Shown: positions 39,671 through 49,228 of the stretch, one piece after another
Layout of the letters: every line of letters begins with the position of its first letter
Numbering within the stretch: position 1 is the stretch's first letter
The notes under the pieces: model-generated
What the model saw: only the letters and a program-made list of their open reading frames with translations
Databases searched by the model: none
What the model was told of the DNA's origin: nothing
Position numbers and translations under genes: made by a program
Source: Methanocaldococcus infernus ME
GTDB taxonomy: Archaea; AGJL01; Methanococci; Methanococcales; Methanocaldococcaceae
Direction: 5' to 3'
Length of the DNA stretch: 64,000 nt
NCBI RefSeq assembly: GCF_000092305.1
Contig: NC_014122.1
Coordinates: 372,001-436,000 of the forward strand

Positions 39671-40939
39671 ATGGATAAAGCTGTGATTTTGGCAGCTGGG
39701 TTAGCCAAGAGAATGGGAGAACCAGAGACTCCAAAGGGGTTAATAAAGATTGCTGGAAGAGAAATATTATATAGAAATATGAAAATATTGGAAAACTTAG
39801 GAGTAAAGGAGTTTATAATTATAACCAACACTAAATACTATAAAAAATTTGAAGAGTTTTTAAAAAAGTATAACTTCAGGGGAAAAGTAGTTATAAATAA
39901 AGAGCCTGAGAGAGAAAATGGTTACTCTCTCTACTTAGCTAAGGACTATGTTAAAGAGCCTTTTATTTTAATGATGAGTGACCACATCTATGGGGAAGAC
40001 TTTTTAAAAGAGGCTATTAAAGGAGAGGGCTTAGTTGCTGATAGAGAGCCAAGATATATAGATGTAGAAGAGGCTACAAAGGTTAAGGTTTTAAATAATA
40101 GGGTTAAAGATATTGGGAAACATTTAAAGGAGTTTGATGCTGTAGATACTGGCTTCTTTATCCTAACTCCTGAAATTTTTAAGACTATAGAGAAAATTAA
40201 TAAGGAGAAGATAACTTTAAGTGAAGTAATGAAAGAGGCTGAGGTTAAGGTTCATTTTGTTGATGGTAAGTTTTGGACAGATGTTGACACCCCAGAGGAG
40301 ATAAAGAGGGCTAAGTGGTTATTAATAAAGAACTCTGTTAAGGGAACTGGAGATGGGTTTATATCAAGGTATATAAATAGGAAGATATCAACAAGGATAA
40401 GTTATTTTTTAGTTGATCACTTAACCCCTAATCAAATGACTGTCATCTCTTTTATCTTAGGAATTCTGTCAGCTTTACTATGCTTCATAAGCATTCCCTT
40501 AGGAGGAATATTTTATCAAATTAGCTCTATAGTTGATGGTGTTGATGGAGAGATAGCAAGGGCTTCACTGAGGACAAGTAAGTTAGGTGGCTACATAGAT
40601 TCTATCTTAGATAGATATGTAGATTTTTTCTTCCTCTTAGTCTTGGCTTATCTAACTATAAGTTCTACACTAATGTGGGTTATAGCTTGCTTAGCCATCT
40701 TTGGCTCTGTTATGGTTAGTTATTCAACTGAAAGATATAAGGCTGCCTTTGGTAGAGACATATATAAGGATATAAAGGAGATGAAATATTTAATAGGGAA
40801 GAGGGATGAGAGAGTTTTCCTTACTATGATCTTCTGTCTTCTTCAGAAGGTTGAGCTACTCTTTATCATATTGGCAATTATAACCAACATAAGGGTTATA
40901 TTAACCCTATATTTAGTCTGTAAGAAGGTGAGAGAATGA
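39671..40939 (+). CDS. Probable bifunctional IPC cytidylyltransferase / DIPP synthase
   Basis: Two-domain protein of 422 residues. The N-terminal nucleotidyltransferase (about 1-220) starts [12 protein letters not shown] and has PKGLIKIAG. The C-terminal membrane CDP-alcohol phosphotransferase (about 235-422) carries D-G-x2-A-R-x8-G-x3-D-x3-D in '[20 protein letters not shown]' and what follows. This fusion matches the Archaeoglobus enzyme that activates inositol 1-phosphate with CTP and makes di-myo-inositol-phosphate phosphate, the precursor of a hyperthermophile solute. A phospholipid role is the alternative. The start is ATG 39671, five bases after GGTGA. leuA overlaps by 4 bp. Confidence 0.7.
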   Translation: MDKAVILAAGLAKRMGEPETPKGLIKIAGREILYRNMKILENLGVKEFIIITNTKYYKKFEEFLKKYNFRGKVVINKEPERENGYSLYLAKDYVKEPFILMMSDHIYGEDFLKEAIKGEGLVADREPRYIDVEEATKVKVLNNRVKDIGKHLKEFDAVDTGFFILTPEIFKTIEKINKEKITLSEVMKEAEVKVHFVDGKFWTDVDTPEEIKRAKWLLIKNSVKGTGDGFISRYINRKISTRISYFLVDHLTPNQMTVISFILGILSALLCFISIPLGGIFYQISSIVDGVDGEIARASLRTSKLGGYIDSILDRYVDFFFLLVLAYLTISSTLMWVIACLAIFGSVMVSYSTERYKAAFGRDIYKDIKEMKYLIGKRDERVFLTMIFCLLQKVELLFIILAIITNIRVILTLYLVCKKVRE

Positions 40940-42471
40940 TACTATACAAGGAGGAGAATGAAATAATTAAAGAAGCTCTAAAAGGACTAAAGCTTCCAGA
41001 TAGGGTTTATATTTTTGACACCACTCTAAGGGATGGAGAGCAAACTCCAGGGGTTTCACTAACTGTAGATGAGAAGGTTGAGATAGCTATCAACTTAGAT
41101 AAGTTAGGGGTTGATATTATAGAGGCTGGTTTCCCAATATCATCAAGTGGAGAGTATGAAGCTGTAAAGAAGATAGCTTCTCTAAACTTAGATGCTGAAA
41201 TCTGTGCATTAGCAAGGGCTGTTAAGGAAGATATTGATAGGGCTATAGACTGTGGAGTTGATAGAATCCATACTTTTATAGCCACTTCCCCACTACACAG
41301 AAAGTATAAGTTAAAGATGAGCAAGGAGGAGATTGTAGAGAAAGCTGTTAATGCCATTGAATATATAAAGGAGCATGGGATTAAGGTAGAGTTCTCAGCT
41401 GAAGATGCTACAAGGACTGAAATTGATTATTTAAAGGAGGTTTATAAGAAAGCTGTTGAAGCTGGAGCAGATATTATAAATGTTCCTGACACTGTTGGGG
41501 TTATGATTCCAAGGGCTACCTATTACTTAATAAGTGAGCTAAGGAAAGAGATTGATAATATATCTGTCCATTGTCATAATGACTTTGGTTTAGCTGTAGC
41601 CAACAGCTTAGCAGCAGTTGAAGCTGGAGCAATTCAGTGCCATGTAACAGTTAATGGCTTAGGAGAGAGAGGAGGAAATGCTGCCTTAGAAGAGGTTGTC
41701 ACTTCCCTACACTTCATATATGGAATAAAAACTAAAGTGAAGACAGAAGAGCTTTACAATATTTCAAAGCTTGTTGAGAAATTAACAGAGGTTAAGGTTC
41801 AGCCTAATAAGGCTGTGGTTGGAGATAATGCCTTTGCACATGAATCTGGAATTCATGCACATGGAGTTTTAGCCCATGCTCTTACCTATGAGCCAATCCC
41901 TCCAGAGTTGGTTGGGCAAAGAAGAAGAATTATTTTAGGGAAGCATACAGGGACACATGCAATAGAGGCTAAGTTAAAAGAACTTGGCTACACCAACATA
42001 AATAAAGAGCAATTTAAGGAGATTGTGAAGAGAATAAAGAGCTTAGGAGATAAGGGTAAGAGGGTTACAGATAAAGATGTTGAAGCCATAGTTGAGGATG
42101 TCATTGGAAGGGTTAGCAAGAGAGAAAGAGTGGTTGATCTGGAACAGATAGCTGTGATGACAGGAAATAAGGTGATTCCAACAGCTTCAGTAGCTCTAAA
42201 AATTAATGATAACTTGATAAAAACCTCAGCCATTGGTGTTGGACCAGTTGATGCTGCTGTCAAAGCTATACAGAAGGCTATAGGAGAGAAGATTAAGATT
42301 AAAGAGTATCATATAGATGCTATAACTGGAGGAACAGATGCCTTAGCTGAGGTTGTTGTTACCTTAGAGGGATATGGAAAGGAGATAACTACTAAAGCAG
42401 CAAGAGAGGATATTGTAAGAGCCTCAGTTGAAGCTGTGATAGATGGAATTAACAAAATTCTTAAAAAATAA
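40936..42471 (+). CDS. leuA: 2-isopropylmalate synthase
   Basis: Acetyl-CoA-dependent Claisen condensing enzyme of 511 residues, the first step of leucine synthesis. The catalytic domain has [14 protein letters not shown] (near 28) and [12 protein letters not shown] (near 213). 'GLGERGGNA' follows, and the C-terminal regulatory domain (about 390-511) ends the protein. The specificity loop '[11 protein letters not shown]' fits LeuA better than citramalate or homocitrate synthases, which are close relatives in methanogens. ATG 40936 overlaps the preceding stop by 4 bp. Confidence 0.88.
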   Translation: MILYKEENEIIKEALKGLKLPDRVYIFDTTLRDGEQTPGVSLTVDEKVEIAINLDKLGVDIIEAGFPISSSGEYEAVKKIASLNLDAEICALARAVKEDIDRAIDCGVDRIHTFIATSPLHRKYKLKMSKEEIVEKAVNAIEYIKEHGIKVEFSAEDATRTEIDYLKEVYKKAVEAGADIINVPDTVGVMIPRATYYLISELRKEIDNISVHCHNDFGLAVANSLAAVEAGAIQCHVTVNGLGERGGNAALEEVVTSLHFIYGIKTKVKTEELYNISKLVEKLTEVKVQPNKAVVGDNAFAHESGIHAHGVLAHALTYEPIPPELVGQRRRIILGKHTGTHAIEAKLKELGYTNINKEQFKEIVKRIKSLGDKGKRVTDKDVEAIVEDVIGRVSKRERVVDLEQIAVMTGNKVIPTASVALKINDNLIKTSAIGVGPVDAAVKAIQKAIGEKIKIKEYHIDAITGGTDALAEVVVTLEGYGKEITTKAAREDIVRASVEAVIDGINKILKK

Positions 42472-42474
42472 CCA

Positions 42475-42488
42475 CTCTTTTTTTTATT
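42475..42488 (+). terminator. Oligo-T terminator after leuA
   Basis: An almost pure T run begins four bases after the leuA stop (CTCTTTTTTTTTATTT region). It is consistent with archaeal oligo-T termination; no hairpin is seen. Confidence 0.5.
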
Positions 42489-42521
42489 TAGATTGAAAAA
42501 TTAACATTAACAAAATAAAAA

Positions 42522-42531
42522 TTTTTATATA
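42522..42531 (+). promoter_or_regulatory. Candidate TATA box for the membrane protein pair
   Basis: TTTTTATATA lies about 45-54 bp upstream of the ATG at 42576. It predicts a start near 42552 and a short leader that includes the GGAGG ribosome site at 42564-42568. Confidence 0.45.
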
Positions 42532-42575
42532 GAACTTCAAAGACATTTTTAATAAAAATAAAAGGAGGGATATAA

Positions 42576-43145
42576 ATGAATAAATCAGAGTTATTATTTA
42601 AAGAGGGAGTTTTAAAGTTAAAAGAGAATGCTCCTCAGATAGTTATAAGCTTAATTATAGCTGTTCTTATCTGGCTCTTTGGGGTTTGGGTTTTCATCCC
42701 ATTGGCTGATCAGTTAGGAAATCCAACAATTGGTTTATATGCCTTAAAACCAATTATCTCAGCTATCATAGGGTTAGCTCTGTTAATAGTTTTGTTAAGA
42801 ATTGCCAAAGACTTTGGAGAGTTAATGGATGGAGTTGCTGACATTATAGCATCTAAGTTAATTGGAGAGAGAGCTACAGAGGAGAAGTTAAAGAGATACA
42901 GATATGGATTAAGAATGTTAGCTTATGTTATTATAGCCACTGTAGCTTACTTGTTCTTCCTACCAATACTGTTGGGAATAAATGTTGTCATAGCTGGAGT
43001 TGTTTTAATCATCTTAGTCATCTGGGCAGTTTTAACCTTAATTAACATTGGATATATGTTTGTTGATGAAATTGAAGAGGCTTCAAGATTGGCTATAGCT
43101 AAGTTGGAAGAGATGGCTAAAGAAGAGAAAAAAGAGGAAGAGTAA
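42576..43145 (+). CDS. Polytopic membrane protein of unknown function
   Basis: A 189-residue protein I do not recognise. Four hydrophobic helices lie at about 20-42, 58-80, 108-130 and 132-158. A charged loop (GERATEEKLKRYRYG) separates the second and third, and the C-terminal tail ends EEKKEEE. The overall pattern resembles a small mechanosensitive-channel or transporter subunit, but no signature is present. ATG 42576 has a strong GGAGG site. The next gene follows its stop directly. Confidence 0.75.
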   Translation: MNKSELLFKEGVLKLKENAPQIVISLIIAVLIWLFGVWVFIPLADQLGNPTIGLYALKPIISAIIGLALLIVLLRIAKDFGELMDGVADIIASKLIGERATEEKLKRYRYGLRMLAYVIIATVAYLFFLPILLGINVVIAGVVLIILVIWAVLTLINIGYMFVDEIEEASRLAIAKLEEMAKEEKKEEE

Positions 43146-43337
43146 ATGAGGAAGATAGTAGGATTAGTCATCTTAATAATAGTATTATTGGCTCTCTCAT
43201 TTGCTCTCCCTTTTTACTCTAACTATTTAGGAGAATACTTAAGTTACTATATTCTTGCTCTCCTCATCTTAATTATCTTCTTAACCTTACTTTTAGGATT
43301 CTTACTTAGAAAGAAGGTTAAGGCTCTTATTAAGTAA
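43146..43337 (+). CDS. Small two-helix membrane protein
   Basis: A 63-residue hydrophobic protein with two transmembrane helices (about 4-24 and 33-55) and a basic tail (RKKVKALIK). Its ATG directly abuts the stop of the preceding membrane protein gene, with GAGGAAGAG upstream. That suggests joint translation and a possible partnership. Its last 36 bp overlap the convergent amidohydrolase gene. Function unknown. Confidence 0.6.
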   Translation: MRKIVGLVILIIVLLALSFALPFYSNYLGEYLSYYILALLILIIFLTLLLGFLLRKKVKALIK

Positions 43338-44381
43338 GTCTCCTTTTTCCACCCTTAATATTATTGTAGCCAAAACATTCTTTGAAAATCTTATAACTCT
43401 TGGATTTATGAGGGTAAAGAGTGGTTTATACTCCTCTTCTATTAACCCAACTCTTTTAAGGTTTAATATCTTAGCCCCATTTACTGTAGCCATTCTAAAG
43501 ATCTCTTTTGGCTCTAAATGATAAAATTTATAGATAAATTCCATCTCCCTAAAGATTGAAGGATGGTTAGCCATAAAGTTATCTGTCCCAAGGGCTTTTA
43601 TACTCTTTATCTTCTCCAAATCTGGAAGGCCAACATTATAGTAAAGGTTAGACCTAACACAGAGAACCACTGGAATCTCATACTTCTCAATTAAATAACT
43701 ATCCTCTTCAGTTAAGTGGGTTCCATGAATTATAAAGTCTGGGACAACCTTTAAGTTAATTAACCTCTCAATCTCTGTCATTCCATACTTTTTTAAGCTA
43801 AGCTCTAAAGCTCCTTTATGCTCAGCTGCATGGATAGAAAAGATTTTATTTTTTCTCTTACATTCCTTATATAACTCTCTTAGCTCTTCATCCTCATACT
43901 CATTAGCTCCACTCAACCCATAGCCATCAGAGAGATTTAAAACCCTCTCCCCCTTGTAAGTTGGCCTTCCAAGTATTACAGCTTTAATATCATCACTTAA
44001 ACATTCTTTTAATAGCTTTACTCCCTCCACTCCTCCCTCTCTGAAGTCACAAAATACTCTACTTCCAAAGTTTATTAACTCCTTTATCCCTTCCTTTATA
44101 GCCTCTTTAATTTCCTCTCTACTTAACTTACCTAAATATTTATGTTTTAGCCCATTAGGTGGCTTAACCAACTCATCTAAACTTTTATTAATCCCAACAT
44201 CCTTAATACAATTATCAGCTATGTGTGTATGTAAGTTAAAAATTCCTGGGATGGCTAAGCCAACATTCTCAGCTTCAACATGCTCATTGGTGAAGCCCTT
44301 AATTTCACCATCTTCAACAACTAAAACTCCTTCTTTAAGCTCATAATCTTCTCCATATAAAAATTTCCCTTTAAGGTACAT
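43302..44381 (-). CDS. Amidohydrolase-family protein
   Basis: Metal-dependent hydrolase of 359 residues related to cytosine/adenosine deaminase-type enzymes and to M. jannaschii MJ0699. The N-terminal strand domain is followed by the metal motif FNLHTHIAD near 52, then a His in 'FSIHAAEHKG', another in 'IHGTHL', and the terminal acid in 'LGTDNFMAN'. The substrate is unknown. ATG 44381 follows GGGGAGATTTCT. It is divergent from the mscS-like gene. Confidence 0.82.
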   Translation of the reverse strand: MYLKGKFLYGEDYELKEGVLVVEDGEIKGFTNEHVEAENVGLAIPGIFNLHTHIADNCIKDVGINKSLDELVKPPNGLKHKYLGKLSREEIKEAIKEGIKELINFGSRVFCDFREGGVEGVKLLKECLSDDIKAVILGRPTYKGERVLNLSDGYGLSGANEYEDEELRELYKECKRKNKIFSIHAAEHKGALELSLKKYGMTEIERLINLKVVPDFIIHGTHLTEEDSYLIEKYEIPVVLCVRSNLYYNVGLPDLEKIKSIKALGTDNFMANHPSIFREMEFIYKFYHLEPKEIFRMATVNGAKILNLKRVGLIEEEYKPLFTLINPRVIRFSKNVLATIILRVEKGDLLNKSLNLLSK

Positions 44382-44410
44382 AGAAATCTCCCCCTCTTGG
44401 TGTATTTTAA

Positions 44411-45364
44411 ATGAATATTAGAATTGTTGTTAAGATACTAATTTTAATAGCATTGTTAAGCTACTTACTATCAAATATAAATTTAGAGTACACTCTTTTC
44501 TTATTTATTAAGGAGTATGCAAGAATAATATTTATCTCAGCTATTTTAGTTATCTCAGGGCTTATCATTAATGACATTGTTATCAGTTTCTTGGAGAGAT
44601 ATGCTAAAAAGATGGAGGATAAGGCAAATGAATATATAAGATTGGGATATATATTTAAATATTTAGTTTATTCTATTATCTTTCTTATTATTCTTTTCCT
44701 AATCCAGCAAAACACCTCTTCCTTAGTTGTATCCTTAGGGTTAATTGGAGCTGCTATTGCCTATGCCTTAAGGGTTCCAATCCTTAACATGGCTGGCTGG
44801 TTAGTGATACTATTCAGTAAGAATATTAAGATTGGAGATAGGATTAAGATAAGCAACTATGGAATTGGAGACATTGTAGGGATCAGCACTCAGCACATCT
44901 ATTTAAGTGAGAGGGACACAAACTTAGAGCCAACTGGAAGGCTATTAATAGTGCCAAACTCAATAGTCTTTACAGAGTCAATTTCAAACTACACTAAGAG
45001 AAGCCCATATGTTTGGGACTATTTAGTGGTGCACTTCACCTTAGATAGTGATGTTGATAAGGCTAAAGAGATTGTTTTATCCTCAGCTGAGGAAGTGGTT
45101 GGAGAGTTAATGAGAAAGTTGTATGAGAAGTGGAGACTTAACAAGTATTTTAAAACTAAGTTGTTTGAGAAGCCATTTGTTAGGGTAGGGATAACAAGAA
45201 CCTCTTTTTATGTTAAGGTTTTTTACATAACAAATGTCTATGAAAAACCAAGGGTTAGGAGTGATATACAATATTTAATTTTAAAGAAGGTTAAAGAGGA
45301 GAAGGATGTTAAGATAGCTTATCCACATGTTAAGGCAGTGGTAGAATGGAACAAGACTTCTTAG
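44411..45364 (+). CDS. MscS-family mechanosensitive channel
   Basis: A 317-residue membrane protein with three or four transmembrane helices in the first 140 residues. The pore helix pattern 'LVVSLGLIGAAIAYALRVPILN' and the beta domain 'KIGDRIKISNYGIGDIVGIS' with 'LLIVPNSIVFTESISNYTKR' are diagnostic of MscS. It protects against osmotic downshock. Its end overlaps priL by 19 bp. The order amidohydrolase-MscS-PriL-DP1 corresponds to MJ0699-MJ0702. Confidence 0.9.
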   Translation: MNIRIVVKILILIALLSYLLSNINLEYTLFLFIKEYARIIFISAILVISGLIINDIVISFLERYAKKMEDKANEYIRLGYIFKYLVYSIIFLIILFLIQQNTSSLVVSLGLIGAAIAYALRVPILNMAGWLVILFSKNIKIGDRIKISNYGIGDIVGISTQHIYLSERDTNLEPTGRLLIVPNSIVFTESISNYTKRSPYVWDYLVVHFTLDSDVDKAKEIVLSSAEEVVGELMRKLYEKWRLNKYFKTKLFEKPFVRVGITRTSFYVKVFYITNVYEKPRVRSDIQYLILKKVKEEKDVKIAYPHVKAVVEWNKTS

Positions 45365-46356
45365 AGCTTGTTAAAACTTATAAATTTTTAATAAAGTTGA
45401 GACTAAGGAATATTTTTAAAGAAGAAAACATTGAAAAAGATTTAAAAGAGCTTGAGAAAATCTTAAATTTAAAGAGAGAGGAAATTTTAGAGCTTGTTGA
45501 TAAGATTATAATAGCTATTATCTCCCATACAAAATACTCAAATTTTTTTATAAAAAAATATTCTGAGATATTGAAGGATAAAATTAAGGTTCCCAACAAA
45601 GTGTCTGTTTGGGATTTTATTAAAGTTTCAGGAGAGTCAAGAAATAATGACTTATCCTTGGAGAGGGTTGAGGTTAATAAAGGATTTGTTGATATTGGTG
45701 AGATAAAAGAAATTTATAGATATGAATTAGCAAGGCTTGAGATAAAGAAGTTGGTTGAGAGTGCTAAAAGGGTTGAGCTTCCTGAGAGTGAGGAGGTTAA
45801 GGAAGTAATTGAATATATAGATGAGCTATTAAAAGATAGCTTTAAGAGTGTTGAAGGTGTTAAAATAGAAGCCTCTTTTAAAGGAGAAGTGCCAATAGAA
45901 TGGCATCCTCCATGTATAAGGAATATTTTAAATGATATCCTAAGTGGAGGTTCTCCTTCCCACTATGCAAGGAGAAGCTTTGTAGTCTATTGGTTTGCAG
46001 CTAAGTTTAATCCTAACCTAAGACCTTTAAAGGATGGGAAGTTAGTGGAGTTGTCAGCAAGGGACATAACATCAGAGAAAAATATTGAGGAATTTATAGA
46101 AGAGGTTATTAATATATTTAAGAATGTTGAGGACTTTGATGAGGAGAAGACAAGATATTATATAATGCACAACATTGGTTATAAGGTTGGACATCAGAGG
46201 TTTACCCACTGTGAATACTGTAGAAACTGGCAAAATGACAATGGGAAGGGGTTGGCTCAATACTGTACTCCTGATGAAATTTGCAAGAAGAAATTTATCA
46301 TTCATCCCTTAGACTATCTTTGCTATATGATAAAAACAAGAGGGAAACATAAATGA
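45346..46356 (+). CDS. priL: DNA primase large subunit PriL
   Basis: Regulatory subunit of the archaeal/eukaryal-type primase, 336 residues. The four cysteines of the C-terminal iron-sulfur domain are recognisable in WHPPCIR, FTHCEYCR, QYCTPDEIC and nearby. ATG 45346 lies inside the mscS-like gene. Its stop overlaps the DP1 start by 4 bp. The catalytic subunit PriS is not in the window. Confidence 0.92.
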   Translation: MEQDFLELVKTYKFLIKLRLRNIFKEENIEKDLKELEKILNLKREEILELVDKIIIAIISHTKYSNFFIKKYSEILKDKIKVPNKVSVWDFIKVSGESRNNDLSLERVEVNKGFVDIGEIKEIYRYELARLEIKKLVESAKRVELPESEEVKEVIEYIDELLKDSFKSVEGVKIEASFKGEVPIEWHPPCIRNILNDILSGGSPSHYARRSFVVYWFAAKFNPNLRPLKDGKLVELSARDITSEKNIEEFIEEVINIFKNVEDFDEEKTRYYIMHNIGYKVGHQRFTHCEYCRNWQNDNGKGLAQYCTPDEICKKKFIIHPLDYLCYMIKTRGKHK

Positions 46357-48035
46357 TAAACAAGTTCTTAGAGATAGAAGTCCTCTTATCTCCTGAGGTT
46401 TATGAAGAGCTAAAAAAGTTGAGTGAAGAGAGAATAGAGGAACTTATAGAAAAAATTAGAGAATTCAAATTTTACAATAGAGATTTTATCCTCTTAGACA
46501 AGAAGTTTTTTGAAATTTTTTTATATGAATCTTTAGAAGACATCATTAAAAAATATAAAAATTTTGATTTTATCTATTACTACACTGGAGTAACCTTAGA
46601 AACTGAAGAAAAACCTATAAAAGAGGAAGAAACAAAAGTTGAAGAAAAAGAAGAAATTAAGGAAGAGACTAAAGAGGAAACTATTGAGGAAGTTAAAGAA
46701 GAAATAAAAGAAGAGCATATAAAGGAATTAGAGAGAGTTGAAAAAATTAGAGAGAGCTTTAAAGGAAAGATAGAGTTTATTGCTAAGGATATAGAGACAA
46801 GAATTAGTATATATGAAGATACTGATGTCTCTAATAAATCAACATGTGAAGGAAAGATAGATGATTTCATAAGATACTTTAGGGATAGATTTGAGAGGTT
46901 AAAGAAATTTATAGAGAGAAGAGCTGGAAGGAAGGCTTTACCAATTTCAAAGTTAGAGAACTACAAAGGGGAGGAAGTTTTTACTGTTGGAATGGTTTAT
47001 GATGTTAGGGATAGGGGAGATAAGGTTATTGTTGAAATTGAGGATGAGGAAGAGAGAGTTTTAGCAGTTATAGACAAAGAGCTATATAAGAAGTCTGGAG
47101 AGATCTTATTAGATGAAGTTATTGGCTTTATTGGGAAATTTAATAGATATTTGTATGTTAAAGATATTATAAGGCCTTCAATAAACAAGCCTTACATAAA
47201 TAAAACAAAGGAAGAGCTCTACATGGCTTTCCTCTCAGATATACATGTTGGTAGTAATGAATTCCTCTATAAAGATTTTGAGAAGTTCATAGAATTTTTA
47301 AATGGAAATGTTAAGAATAGCTTAGAGGAAAAAATAGTTAGTAGATTAAAATATATCTGTATAGCTGGAGACCTTGTAGATGGTATAGGAGTTTATCCTG
47401 GACAGGAGGAAGATCTATATGAAATAGATATTATGAAGCAGTATGAGGAAGTGGCTAAGTATATAGAGCAGATCCCTGAGCATATAGCTATTGTCATCTC
47501 TCCAGGAAACCACGATGCTGTTAGGCCAGCAGAGCCTCAGCCAAGGCTTCCAAAGGAGATTATAAAGCTATTTAATAGAGAAAATATTTACTTTGTTGGT
47601 AACCCATGTACTTTAAATATTCATGGTTTAGACACTCTCCTCTACCATGGTAGAAGCTTTGACGACCTTGTTAGCCAGATACCAACAGCAAGCTATGAAA
47701 ATCCCTTTACAATCATGAAAGAGGTTATAAAAAGGAGACATCTCTCTCCTGTTTATGGAGGAAGGTGTCCAATAACTCCTGAGGAAAAAGATTACTTGGT
47801 TATAGAGAGGGATATAGATATTTTACACACTGGCCACATACACATAAATGGTTATGGTATTTATAGAAATGTAGCTCTAATCAATAGTGGAACCTTTCAA
47901 GAACAAACAGATTTTCAGAAGAGGATGGGAATTAAACCAACTCCATCAATAGTTCCTATATTAAGACTTGACAGACTTGGAGAATCTAACCACTATATAG
48001 AGTGGGATAGAGGAATAGTGGAAGTTAAAATTTAA
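46353..48035 (+). CDS. polB: DNA polymerase II (PolD) small subunit DP1
   Basis: 3'-5' exonuclease subunit of the archaeal replicative polymerase D, 560 residues. An N-terminal domain is about 1-80, a very charged Glu/Lys/Thr linker about 85-128, an OB fold about 205-275, and a calcineurin-like phosphoesterase domain about 285-555. The domain carries the metal motifs SDIHVGS, AGDLVDGIG, SPGNHDAV and HTGHIHINGYG, so it looks catalytically active. The DP2 gene is not in the window. It overlaps the convergent Cgi121 gene by 11 bp. Confidence 0.93.
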   Translation: MINKFLEIEVLLSPEVYEELKKLSEERIEELIEKIREFKFYNRDFILLDKKFFEIFLYESLEDIIKKYKNFDFIYYYTGVTLETEEKPIKEEETKVEEKEEIKEETKEETIEEVKEEIKEEHIKELERVEKIRESFKGKIEFIAKDIETRISIYEDTDVSNKSTCEGKIDDFIRYFRDRFERLKKFIERRAGRKALPISKLENYKGEEVFTVGMVYDVRDRGDKVIVEIEDEEERVLAVIDKELYKKSGEILLDEVIGFIGKFNRYLYVKDIIRPSINKPYINKTKEELYMAFLSDIHVGSNEFLYKDFEKFIEFLNGNVKNSLEEKIVSRLKYICIAGDLVDGIGVYPGQEEDLYEIDIMKQYEEVAKYIEQIPEHIAIVISPGNHDAVRPAEPQPRLPKEIIKLFNRENIYFVGNPCTLNIHGLDTLLYHGRSFDDLVSQIPTASYENPFTIMKEVIKRRHLSPVYGGRCPITPEEKDYLVIERDIDILHTGHIHINGYGIYRNVALINSGTFQEQTDFQKRMGIKPTPSIVPILRLDRLGESNHYIEWDRGIVEVKI

Positions 48036-48459
48036 TTTCTAAGAGAGAAATTTTTTCTAAAACTCTCTCTACTGTGTTCCCAAACCCCTTTATTTTGAAA
48101 GCGTCCCTTATTCTCTTCTCCTTCTCCTCATCCAACTCTAAGACAGAGTCATCAAGCTCTCCACCAATTTTTTCCAAGACTTTGTTTAAAGTTTCCTCAT
48201 CTTTACAAATGATACAAACATTCCCATCTCTTGCTCCAATCATATTTATAGCCTCTCCTATCTGCCTTTTACCAGAGGCTCTTATTAAAATTTCCATCCA
48301 GAAGTTCTTAGCTATTCTCTTTTTACTCTTAGCTTGGTTTATAGCATGTATAACATGCTTTTTACTTGCTATTAAGTTAGCATTTAAAATTTGAAATTCT
48401 AAATTTTCTTTAAATATATCTTCACTAATTTTAGCTCCTCTAACTCCTCTTACAATCAT
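48025..48459 (-). CDS. cgi121: KEOPS complex subunit Cgi121
   Basis: A 144-residue homologue of Cgi121, which brings tRNA to the KEOPS complex (Kae1, Bud32, Pcc1) that makes t6A37. The features 'IASKKHVIHAINQAKSKKR' and 'EILIRASGKRQIGEAINMIG' are typical. Its start overlaps the end of the CBS-ParB gene by 20 bp. Neither Kae1 nor Bud32 is in the window. Confidence 0.85.
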   Translation of the reverse strand: MIVRGVRGAKISEDIFKENLEFQILNANLIASKKHVIHAINQAKSKKRIAKNFWMEILIRASGKRQIGEAINMIGARDGNVCIICKDEETLNKVLEKIGGELDDSVLELDEEKEKRIRDAFKIKGFGNTVERVLEKISLLEIKF

Positions 48460-49222
48460 GGCTAATCACAACATCCATATCTTTATTGGTTTCAACAATT
48501 TTAATATCATCCAAGGATTTTAAATTCATAGCCTCAGCTGTCTTCTCTATCCCAAGTTTCTTATCAGTGTCAAGATAGATGATATAGGCATCTAACTCAT
48601 CTATCCCCAACCTCTTAGCAGCCACAGCTCTATGGTGACCATCAACCAAGATATAGTAATCTTTTTTGGTTTTTAAAACTATGATTGGCTCAGCTAACCC
48701 TTTCTTAATCTCATAGATTCTTCCAAGTAGCTCATCAGCCTCTATCTTATTTTGAGTTGGCTTAATCTTACTAACCTTAACTTTCCCCCTCTCAACCTTT
48801 GGATTATAGCCAAGGCTTTCATAAGTTTTAACAATCTTCTCCAACTTCTTTGGAGTAGTTTTTTCTATTTGAGATCTGATAACATCCATATTTGAGATGA
48901 TACCAACTAAGTTATTTTCACTATCAACAACTGGCAACTTTGAGAAGCCAGTTCTAAACATAATTCTACCTACATCCATTATATTGGCATCAGGGTAGGT
49001 AACAACCATATCCTCCCTTTTTGTCATCAACTCCTTTACTTTTTTATTCTCATCCTCTCCTACAATATCTCTAACTGAGATAATTCCTACTAACTTCCCA
49101 TCCCTAACCACAGGAAAAGAGTTATGTCCAGTTTTTTTAATTAGCTCTATAACATCCTTAACTGTTGCCTCTTCATTGATAGTGATAACATTCCTTGTCA
49201 TATACTCAGAAACTTTAACCAC
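48440..49222 (-). CDS. CBS-domain pair fused to a ParB-like domain
   Basis: A 260-residue protein. Two CBS motifs (about 1-115, 'MTRNVITINEEATVKDVI' and 'MTKREDMVVTYPDANIMDV') form a Bateman module that usually binds adenine nucleotides or SAM. A ParB/sulfiredoxin-like domain follows (about 155-225) with 'ILVDGHHRAVAAKRLGI', which could hold a nucleotide-binding or kinase activity. The target is unknown. The GTG start at 49222 follows AAGGTGAAG. It lies 6 bp after queC. Confidence 0.82.
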   Translation of the reverse strand: MVKVSEYMTRNVITINEEATVKDVIELIKKTGHNSFPVVRDGKLVGIISVRDIVGEDENKKVKELMTKREDMVVTYPDANIMDVGRIMFRTGFSKLPVVDSENNLVGIISNMDVIRSQIEKTTPKKLEKIVKTYESLGYNPKVERGKVKVSKIKPTQNKIEADELLGRIYEIKKGLAEPIIVLKTKKDYYILVDGHHRAVAAKRLGIDELDAYIIYLDTDKKLGIEKTAEAMNLKSLDDIKIVETNKDMDVVISHDCKRS

Positions 49223-49228
49223 TAAACT

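Noticed and set aside
46580-46870. Ser/Val-rich open frame antisense to DP1
   Set aside because: It mirrors the low-complexity charged linker on the other strand.
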